Of a DNA stretch of 20,110 nucleotides, positions 7,402 to 13,118 are shown piece after piece. Each line of letters begins with the position of its first letter. Position 1 is the first letter of the stretch. A model generated the notes under the pieces. It made no database searches, was not told the origin of the DNA, and saw only the letters and a program-made list of their open reading frames with translations. Source of the stretch: a virus; the IMG/VR virus record IMGVR_UViG_3300015371_000230, positions 1 to 20,110 of that record. One strand, given 5' to 3'. The translations under genes and the position numbers were made by a program.

Positions 7402-7701
7402 CTACGAAACTCTGACCGGTAATCGACGCCTGAAAAACCGTTCGCGTTCCTCACAGTGTGCTTTGACCTGCGACGCCTGAAACGTTCGACCATTGACCGT
7501 CACGTCATGGTGATCGGTAACTCGACCCGTCTTGATTAACCATACGTCGGCAACACATTGATTGAGCATGTCGTCAGGAACCTCGCCGTTCTCATCGATG
7601 CACGCCGTTATTAACTGATTTATTTCGCTCGATGAGAGTTCCGGCGGCGTCGAGGTCGCGCCGTATAACTCGATATAGGCTTTCGCCTCGGTCGTCGTCA
7701 T
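7402..7701 (-). CDS. Hypothetical head-tail connector-region protein
   Basis: A 99-residue protein whose ATG (7701) overlaps the previous stop as ATGA. It has a helical N-terminal half (TEAKAYIELYG, then SSSEINQLITACIDENG) and a DVWLIKTGRVTDHHDVTVNG segment before a strongly basic C-terminus (CEERERFFRRRLPVRV). The size, the location two genes after the capsid, and the helical character would suit a head completion or adaptor protein, but I do not recognise a specific family. Confidence 0.6.
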   Translation of the reverse strand: MTTTEAKAYIELYGATSTPPELSSSEINQLITACIDENGEVPDDMLNQCVADVWLIKTGRVTDHHDVTVNGRTFQASQVKAHCEERERFFRRRLPVRVS

Positions 7702-7919
7702 CGTTGTTTCTTTTTCTCGCGAGGTTCCTCGATCGCCTTATTTTCCGGCGGCGCCTCGATCGCCTTTGTCTCTGACGGGTCAAGCGGAAACTTTACAAGG
7801 TCGGCATCGTCAAACTCTGAACCCGCCCTCACAAGTAAGCTGACCGCGCGTCGGTTCCTTTGTCGAACGCGAGTGCCGACGCGCGTCAAATACCATGTTT
7901 CGTCTGCGATCTTTCGCAT
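7698..7919 (-). CDS. Hypothetical small protein following capsid
   Basis: A 73-residue protein whose ATG (7919) immediately follows the capsid stop codon with no gap. The N-terminal part is basic (WYLTRVGTRVRQRNRRAVSL) and contains a short strand-rich core (LLVRAGSEFDDADLVKF). The C-terminal third is low-complexity, charged and imperfectly repeated (KAIEAPPENKAIEEP, then REKKKQR), and is probably disordered. It is likely translated by reinitiation after the capsid gene. Function unknown. Confidence 0.6.
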   Translation of the reverse strand: MRKIADETWYLTRVGTRVRQRNRRAVSLLVRAGSEFDDADLVKFPLDPSETKAIEAPPENKAIEEPREKKKQR

Positions 7920-9161
7920 TTATAGCGCCGTCAGATCGGCATTAACGAAAGCACTCGGCCGGCGAATAGCTAACGCCAGGCGCGCCTCGCATACGATCGT
8001 CTGAATGTTCTTGATGAGGTCGTCGTTCTTGAGACCGACGATAAAGGTCACGCCCCAACGTTCAAAGATCGTGCCGAATGAGAAATCGCCGACGATAGCA
8101 AACCCGACAGGTTGCGCCGAGGTCGTCACGACCGGCACGCCGAAAAGACGCATGGTTCCTGATTCGGTCGGCGACCCAAAGACCCAAACGCCGGCCGAGA
8201 CGGTCGACCTGACGGCCGCCCAATCCGCAGGGTTCATGACGATGCCCGTCGGATAACCGGCGCCCGTTGCAACTACTTTCGTAATTGCGGCGAGAATTGT
8301 CGTGATCGGGTCGGTCGCGAACGCCTGCGCCTGAACGCCTGGCGTCGATGTGATGCCGAGTATTTGCGGCGGCGTGCCGTTGCCGTTCAAAAGGCCGTCG
8401 TTAATCTTCCACATGAGCAAATTTCGCAGGTCATCGAAAAGAACCGCGCGCAATTGCGGCACGTCATCGAGTGCCTGCAAGGTGACGGCCGTCCATTCGG
8501 CGACGACCTCAAGAGGCGCGTCTTTTGGAGTCCATCTTAGCTGTACTTCAGGCTTCGCGGCGCCCTCTGCGACCCAATTCACACCATTGACCGCGACCGG
8601 CATCGTCGCCAGGAAGAACCGAACCGAGGCCGCGCCGGTGATCGGCACGACTCGAAAGAGGTCATATACGCTCGGCGCCGGCGCGTAATGCAAAGGCGGC
8701 GCTGACGGGTCGGTCACGATCGGCGTAAACTGACTCGACATGATCGGGTCGCCGGCGGCCTTTATCAGACCTGGAACCTCGACCGAATAACTCACGCCGT
8801 GATGATGACCCGCTTTCGTCATCGACTTATAAACCGACGACTGAATGAAACCGTCAAAGACGTTCGGCGTCGCGCCGTTCGCCTTTGTATCTGTGCCAAG
8901 TCGACCGCCAAACGGCACAAGGCCGACGGCCTTTTCGGCATTTACCTTTGCGGCGGCCTCGGCCTCGATCGCGCCCTTTGTCGCCTCGCCGGCGGCCTCG
9001 ATGTCGCGAACCTCTTTGTATTTCGTTTCGAGAACCGCCAGGTCGTCATGCATCTTTTTGGCCGTCTCGACATCTTCGGCGGTCGGTTTCTCGATCGCCG
9101 TCGCTTTAACGAATTGATCGCGCAATGCGGCGACCTGATTACCGATCTCCGTGGAATACAT
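7920..9161 (-). CDS. HK97-family major capsid protein
   Basis: A 413-residue protein. Residues 1-75 are a charged coiled-coil (KPTAEDVETAKKMHDDLAVL and onward) matching the delta domain that acts as an internal scaffold and is removed by the prohead protease. The mature part begins near residue 85-120 and has family features: an E-loop-like section, the conserved WVAEGAAKPEV (about residues 200-210), a spine helix with LDDVPQLRAVLFDDLRNLLM, the INDGLLNGNG turn and a C-terminal GDFSFGTIFERWGVT strand region. It assembles the icosahedral shell. It overlaps the protease gene by 23 nt, with GAAAGGG upstream of its ATG as ribosome site. The protease-capsid pairing supports both calls. Confidence 0.92.
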   Translation of the reverse strand: MYSTEIGNQVAALRDQFVKATAIEKPTAEDVETAKKMHDDLAVLETKYKEVRDIEAAGEATKGAIEAEAAAKVNAEKAVGLVPFGGRLGTDTKANGATPNVFDGFIQSSVYKSMTKAGHHHGVSYSVEVPGLIKAAGDPIMSSQFTPIVTDPSAPPLHYAPAPSVYDLFRVVPITGAASVRFFLATMPVAVNGVNWVAEGAAKPEVQLRWTPKDAPLEVVAEWTAVTLQALDDVPQLRAVLFDDLRNLLMWKINDGLLNGNGTPPQILGITSTPGVQAQAFATDPITTILAAITKVVATGAGYPTGIVMNPADWAAVRSTVSAGVWVFGSPTESGTMRLFGVPVVTTSAQPVGFAIVGDFSFGTIFERWGVTFIVGLKNDDLIKNIQTIVCEARLALAIRRPSAFVNADLTAL

Positions 9162-9729
9162 AGTCTTTTGACCCTTTCAAATTGAGTAGAATTAACCGTC
9201 GCATTTCGACGCGACGCCCTTCGAAAACCTTTTCGTTATCCTCATCGACCGCGGCCTTGATGCCGGCCAGATGCGCGCGAGGGTTCGCCGGAACCGTGAC
9301 GATCGAGACCTCGAACAAGTCGATCGCCTTAATGACCCTGATCCCCGTCTTTTCTTCAAACTCGAAATCAGTCACGCCGAACCCGATCGACATGCCGACC
9401 GACTTACCTCGCGCCAGGCGTTCGCGCGTGACCTGGCGTACTAGCTGCGCCGAGGGCGTCGAGTGAAACTCGCCCTCGACCTCAAGACCCGCCTCGGTCT
9501 CGATCGCCGTCTCGATCGTGCCGACAGGGTTTGACCAGTCATGAGCATTTGCGAGAAACCCGTTCTTGATAAATTCGCCGAGGGTCAAGGCAAAGGCGCC
9601 AGGTCGAATAATGTCGCCCTGGCGGTCGATGTTCGAAAAGACCGCGGCGACGCCCTTGAACCGGCCGAACCCGCCCTCGGTCTCAAACATCTTGAAACTC
9701 GCCTCAAACTCGCGTTTGTCGATCGCCAT
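9139..9729 (-). CDS. HK97-type prohead maturation protease
   Basis: A 196-residue protein of the HK97 prohead protease family (peptidase family U35). Key features are the N-terminal GRFKGVAAVFSNIDRQGDII, the NAHDW motif with probable catalytic His63, and KSVGMSIGF with probable catalytic Ser114, followed by the conserved IDLFEVSIVTVPANP strand. In this family the enzyme is packed inside the prohead, digests the capsid delta domain and then itself. Length and motif spacing are typical. The gene follows an intrinsic terminator and precedes the capsid gene with a 23-nt overlap. The last 25 residues are basic and not conserved. Confidence 0.93.
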   Translation of the reverse strand: MAIDKREFEASFKMFETEGGFGRFKGVAAVFSNIDRQGDIIRPGAFALTLGEFIKNGFLANAHDWSNPVGTIETAIETEAGLEVEGEFHSTPSAQLVRQVTRERLARGKSVGMSIGFGVTDFEFEEKTGIRVIKAIDLFEVSIVTVPANPRAHLAGIKAAVDEDNEKVFEGRRVEMRRLILLNLKGSKDYVFHGDR

Positions 9730-9759
9730 TTCTGCTATTTCTTTCTGAGGCCGGCGCTA

Positions 9760-9801
9760 AAAAGAAATAACGCCGCGAATACCTGAAGGATATTCGCGGC
9801 G
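9760..9801 (-). terminator. Strong intrinsic terminator between head-assembly and protease/capsid genes
   Basis: A perfect 11-bp stem, CGCCGCGAATA against TATTCGCGGCG (9801-9791 and 9781-9771), closes a 9-base loop. On the minus strand it is followed by TTATTTCTTTTT. It lies in a 123-nt gap between the 61-aa zinc ribbon gene and the protease. No clear promoter is visible before the protease, so partial readthrough is likely and the element may tune capsid expression. Confidence 0.8.
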
Positions 9802-9852
9802 CCATTCGCGAAACTTGTGTCGAATTTCTTCGACGCCCCAAATTACGTTAAG

Positions 9853-10038
9853 TCACATCTTGTCAGGTTTAATCTTTTTGTCAATTACTCTTTGCGGCGG
9901 ATACCATTTCGTTCTCGTCAGGCATTCGCCGCACAAGACGACGACCGACTTCAGAAACCGGCCGTTAGTCGAGGCCACAAGGGCGCCGCAGCGGTCGCAG
10001 AGTATTTGATTATGCGGCGGCGACGGTCGATTCGGCAT
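9853..10038 (-). CDS. Small zinc-ribbon protein, 61 aa
   Basis: A 61-residue protein with two CxxC pairs (Cys14/17 and Cys36/39), which would bind one zinc ion. The region between them (GALVASTNGRFLKSVVVL) is strand-rich, as in ribbon folds, and the C-terminus is basic (VIDKKIKPDK). It overlaps the end of the MuF-like gene by 29 nt and is the last gene before the terminator. The N-terminus (MPNRPSPPHNQIL) is Pro-rich. Possible nucleic-acid binding, unproven. Confidence 0.6.
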   Translation of the reverse strand: MPNRPSPPHNQILCDRCGALVASTNGRFLKSVVVLCGECLTRTKWYPPQRVIDKKIKPDKM

Positions 10039-10840
10039 CGTCTTTCACCCTGCGATAATTTATCCAACAACGGCAACGGGCGCCGCATGTCGTCTCGCCG
10101 ATCGGCACGACATCTTCAATGCGCGCAAAGTCTAACTGATTGCCGTCGGCGTCCTCGGCCAGAGAAGGGCAATCAGGTAACCCGCGATCGGGGTCGGGTT
10201 TGCAGTGTTCTGATTCCGGGTCAAGTATGCGGCGCGCCTCGATGTGACCGGCCGAACGCCTGGCGATCGAGGTCGACCCGCTCATCGTCGCGTAAGTCGC
10301 CTCGGCATACTGCGAGGTTCTAACGATCGTCTGCGCCGGCGTTACAGGGTCGCGAGGCGGTTCGCCCTCGACCGTTGCCGGCGTCACGCCGCCATTCATT
10401 GCCGCCGCGAACCTGACCGCGAACGCCTGTTCTGACTGAACCCGTTTCGCCGCATAGTTCCATGTAGCGATCGAGGCCGCGGCGAACCCGCCGGCGCCGA
10501 TCATCGCCATGACCTTATGCGACTTGTCGATCTCGCTTTGTAGCTTAATTTGGAACGACGGCGGCGATAGCTGACCGCCTAACGCCTGAACCCGCCTTGC
10601 GACCTGCGGTCGAATCGAGGCCGGCACAAGTTCGAATATCTCATCGATCGTCATGGCGGCCGCCTGTGAATAGCGCACGTTAGAACGCCGCCATAACAAC
10701 AAGGCGACCGCCAGGGCAATTAGTTCGACCTTATGTGACGCCTCGGTCGACGCCTGAATCTTTCGAACCTCGGCGTCGCTTAACACGCGCCCTTTCGGGT
10801 CGGTATATTTGCCGGTCTTAGGGTCGTATCGCCAGGTCAT
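10010..10840 (-). CDS. MuF-like head morphogenesis / minor head protein
   Basis: A 276-residue protein located after the portal and before the protease, where Mu gpF / SPP1 gp7-like proteins lie. The C-terminal third has a cysteine-containing module, EHCKPDPDRGLPDCPSL followed by CGARCRCWINYRR, which resembles the C-terminal region of MuF proteins. A hydrophobic helix (LIALAVALLLW, about residues 40-50) and an Ala/Gly-rich segment (MIGAGGFAAASIATWNYAA, about 112-130) precede it. These proteins bind the portal, enter the capsid in few copies and may aid DNA ejection. ATG (10840) overlaps the preceding stop as ATGA. Position and the Cys module are the main evidence. Confidence 0.6.
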   Translation of the reverse strand: MTWRYDPKTGKYTDPKGRVLSDAEVRKIQASTEASHKVELIALAVALLLWRRSNVRYSQAAAMTIDEIFELVPASIRPQVARRVQALGGQLSPPSFQIKLQSEIDKSHKVMAMIGAGGFAAASIATWNYAAKRVQSEQAFAVRFAAAMNGGVTPATVEGEPPRDPVTPAQTIVRTSQYAEATYATMSGSTSIARRSAGHIEARRILDPESEHCKPDPDRGLPDCPSLAEDADGNQLDFARIEDVVPIGETTCGARCRCWINYRRVKDDAESTVAAA

Positions 10841-10923
10841 TTCTTTTTCGGTTTGGGTTTAGGTTTCGAGGTCGTCTTTTTGGGTTTCGTCATGTCGATC
10901 TCGCGATCTTTAGGTTTTTTCAT
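10837..10923 (-). CDS. 28-aa lysine-rich peptide
   Basis: ATG at 10923 overlaps the stop of the Lar-like gene as ATGA, is preceded by AGGAAAGG at good distance, and the frame ends in TGA overlapping the MuF-like ATG. The product begins MKKPKDREIDMTKPKK; 12 of 28 residues are Lys and the second half alternates Lys and Pro. It would be extended and highly positive, so binding DNA or RNA is conceivable. The same frame is open further upstream to 11109, but that part overlaps the Lar-like gene and lacks a good start. Confidence 0.5.
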   Translation of the reverse strand: MKKPKDREIDMTKPKKTTSKPKPKPKKK

Positions 10924-11171
10924 GTGACCTTTCCTTTCCTGTTCATTAGAGTATCGATGATCTTTGAGTGTCGGTTCCATCGCCCTATCGCGCCGACTCG
11001 CGTCGAGCAACTCACGCGCGTCGACCTGGCGCATACTGCGGCGCGTTCGCATTCGACATAGAACATAAGGCCGAGACCGTATTCGACCGCCTCGGCGCCG
11101 CATGCACACGGCCTGATCGTCGGCATCGAGGCGTCATGCGCGAGTACTGTTATTCGAACGTCGACCGTCAT
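10920..11171 (-). CDS. Lar-like zinc protein (restriction alleviation family?)
   Basis: An 83-residue protein whose ATG (11171) overlaps the portal stop as ATGA. The layout fits the Lar family: a PCACGAEA start of the zinc knuckle (Cys22, Cys24), a central GLGLMFYVEC strand with Cys41, Cys47 in AAVCARS, and the closing AIGRWNR motif at residues 61-67 that is typical of Lar and related short phage proteins. Lar in the Rac prophage counteracts type I restriction by helping modification of incoming DNA. Only CxC rather than the usual CxxC is present at the first pair. Many family members have no tested role, so anti-restriction activity is inference. Confidence 0.55.
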   Translation of the reverse strand: MTVDVRITVLAHDASMPTIRPCACGAEAVEYGLGLMFYVECERAAVCARSTRVSCSTRVGAIGRWNRHSKIIDTLMNRKGKVT

Positions 11172-12526
11172 TCCTTCTCGACCTCGGCGTCGAGCATGCC
11201 GACCGCATCGCCTGGCGCGTATCGCTTGAACCATGCGCGTAGTTCGTCGTTTTGATCGACCGATAATGCTTTCGTGTCGGTCAAGGTCGAGGGCGCCGCC
11301 GAGGCCGGCGTAACTAGAAATTCTTCGCCGCCAGGTTCGTCTAATGCCTGCATTCCCATTTCTGCGCGCGCCTCATTCCTTGTCACTAGACCCGCTTGAA
11401 ACTTCATGACCTCGCGTTTCGCGATCGCGTTCTCATCGGCCTGTAACGCCCAAATCTCGCCGGTATCAAACTGAACCCATTGACCGCGCGTATTCGCAAA
11501 TTCCGGTAATAGCTGAGTCGTCAGTTCGGTCGCGAATAGTTTGAGGGTCGGTATGACAAAGTTCTGCCAGGCGGCCTCTAAGGCCGTCTTATAGTTCGAA
11601 TAGGTCGCATGCTCATCGAAACCGAAACCCAACACTAACGCCGGAATGCCTAGCACAGCACAGATTCTTTCCTCTGGTAGTGAGTGCGACTCTTTAAGTG
11701 CCATTTGATCGGGCGAGAACCCGACCGTTCCAATGTCCATAGGCGCCGAGAATACGACCGGAGTGCCGAGGTTCTTGCCGGTCGTCGCCTCGATGAGCGA
11801 CGCCTTAACGGCCGCCTGATCGATTTGATAGATCGAATCAGCGTTCGGTTTCGGCCATAAGAAATACGGCGGAATGCCGCCGGCGCCGAAACTATTCTTT
11901 GAATAGGCAAATGCCGCCTCATCCGTGAATATCTCCGAATAGAGTGCCGTCAGAGGCGAAAGGCCGAGGCGATGATCGCAAGGGTCGAGGCCATATCGAA
12001 AATGAATGATGTCGCCTCGATCGACCTTAGTCGCCTGATTCCGAATCGTGACCTCATAGTAAGAAATAAATTCGTCGGGCGACTCTGTGACTGGCCTCAC
12101 CATTGCCGAATCGATTAACCATAACTCGCGACATATGCCGTTAGTGTCGCGCCGTTTGCCGATGTACACGTTGCCGGCCGTGAGCCAGTAATACGCGATC
12201 GCTTTCATCATCGTGCCGCCGGAATAATACGGGTTCGGCAATTCCCACAGCTTAGTTAAGGGCGCGTCGGTAACGGGTTCCCATTCCTGCGGCGCCCGTT
12301 GCTTTAAGACCTGAACGATCGGTTCGGCGAATACGGTTCCCGCCCAATTGGCCGCCGCCATGACAAGACTCGACTCGAACGGCGCGCCTCGACCGCTCAA
12401 GACGACGGCGTTCGACTGACTCGGCCAGTCCGGCCAGAATACTTGCGCGCCGGCCGTCGTCGCCGGCGGCATATCGCGAAACGCCAGGTCATAAAGACTC
12501 TTGATCGATCTTTGAACGATGTTCAT
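11168..12526 (-). CDS. HK97-family portal protein
   Basis: A 452-residue protein with the expected motifs: an N-terminal helix that ends in the AAANWAGTVFAEPIVQVLKQ region (residues about 55-80), LWELPNPYYSGGTMMKAI (about 95-115), a wing strand set with GNVYIGKRRD and DIIHFRYGLDP, then a GLSPLTALYSEIFTDEA helix and a clip/stem region. The C-terminal EICAVLGIPALV-like segment (RICAVLGIPALVLGFG) and WAL-containing stretch are typical. Twelve copies form the ring through which DNA is packaged and ejected. It follows the terminase genes as in HK97. The intervening 163-aa gene interrupts the usual direct terL-portal order. Confidence 0.92.
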   Translation of the reverse strand: MNIVQRSIKSLYDLAFRDMPPATTAGAQVFWPDWPSQSNAVVLSGRGAPFESSLVMAAANWAGTVFAEPIVQVLKQRAPQEWEPVTDAPLTKLWELPNPYYSGGTMMKAIAYYWLTAGNVYIGKRRDTNGICRELWLIDSAMVRPVTESPDEFISYYEVTIRNQATKVDRGDIIHFRYGLDPCDHRLGLSPLTALYSEIFTDEAAFAYSKNSFGAGGIPPYFLWPKPNADSIYQIDQAAVKASLIEATTGKNLGTPVVFSAPMDIGTVGFSPDQMALKESHSLPEERICAVLGIPALVLGFGFDEHATYSNYKTALEAAWQNFVIPTLKLFATELTTQLLPEFANTRGQWVQFDTGEIWALQADENAIAKREVMKFQAGLVTRNEARAEMGMQALDEPGGEEFLVTPASAAPSTLTDTKALSVDQNDELRAWFKRYAPGDAVGMLDAEVEKE

Positions 12527-12537
12527 TTCGCCGTCCT

Positions 12538-13029
12538 TTAGTAATCGGTGAATAAAACCGTATGTACGTCATCTATGACTTGGTGTACGTGTAACCGATG
12601 AGTGATTAAACACCCATCGACGCCGCATAAACACCCGGCCTTTCGCGAATCACAAGGGTCTTTAATCTTTTTTTCCATGTGTCGGTTATAAAATAACTGC
12701 TGTTCGACATTTGCTTCCTTCTCCATCGCGGCGAGTTCGTCTACCACCGCGTCGTGCCAATACTGCTGGCTCAAATATCCCTTGGGTGCGTATTCTTTAC
12801 TGCGCTTCTCCACCCGCTCCACGAATGCGCGGATTGCTTCGATTTGCGCTTCACGTTTGATGGCATTTTCGAGTACCTGCGTTAGTCCATCCTTTTGCTC
12901 ACGGTGCTGTTCGAGAATGGCGCGGATGGCTTGGGACAATGCTTTGCCATCAGAGAAGTCCTTCAACGTGTAAAACGATTCCCATCGACTAACTTCAGCC
13001 AGCATTTCATCTATCGTTGGTTTGCTCAT
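12538..13029 (-). CDS. Unknown 163-aa protein with foreign codon use (moron-like)
   Basis: ATG at 13029 overlaps the previous stop as ATGA. Residues 1-105 are charged and helical (TIDEMLAEVSRWESFYTLKD, then AIRAILEQHREQKDGLTQVL), suggesting a coiled coil; the C-terminus holds four Cys and several His (DPCDSRKAGCLCGVDGC, then THRLHVH), a possible metal site. Codons differ from neighbours: GTG, CTG, AGC, CAG, CGT and GCA are frequent, while the GTC/TCG/CGA bias of the phage is weak. Its place between terL and portal, usually empty, supports a recently gained cargo gene. Function not recognised. Confidence 0.7.
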   Translation of the reverse strand: MSKPTIDEMLAEVSRWESFYTLKDFSDGKALSQAIRAILEQHREQKDGLTQVLENAIKREAQIEAIRAFVERVEKRSKEYAPKGYLSQQYWHDAVVDELAAMEKEANVEQQLFYNRHMEKKIKDPCDSRKAGCLCGVDGCLITHRLHVHQVIDDVHTVLFTDY

Positions 13030-13118
13030 TCCTTAACCCACTTCCAGTATCGCCAGAGGAACGCGCCGGCAAATAGAAAGACCGTGATAGTCCATGCGAT
13101 GTCGTTCGCGTCGGTCAT
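13026..13118 (-). CDS. 30-aa membrane peptide between terL and downstream genes
   Basis: A short frame with start and stop both in ATGA overlaps (with the terL stop upstream and with the 163-aa gene downstream). The product is MTDANDIAWTITVFLFAGAF followed by LWRYWKWVKE: a short acidic N-terminus, one hydrophobic helix, and an aromatic/basic end, consistent with a single membrane span. The double overlap makes it a convincing translated gene despite its size. No function can be assigned. Confidence 0.55.
   Translation of the reverse strand: MTDANDIAWTITVFLFAGAFLWRYWKWVKE

Noticed and set aside
10924-11109. Longer 90-residue form of the Lys-rich peptide
   Set aside because: The extension overlaps the Lar-like gene in another frame and is Arg-rich shadow sequence; the ATGA-coupled ATG at 10923 has the better ribosome site.
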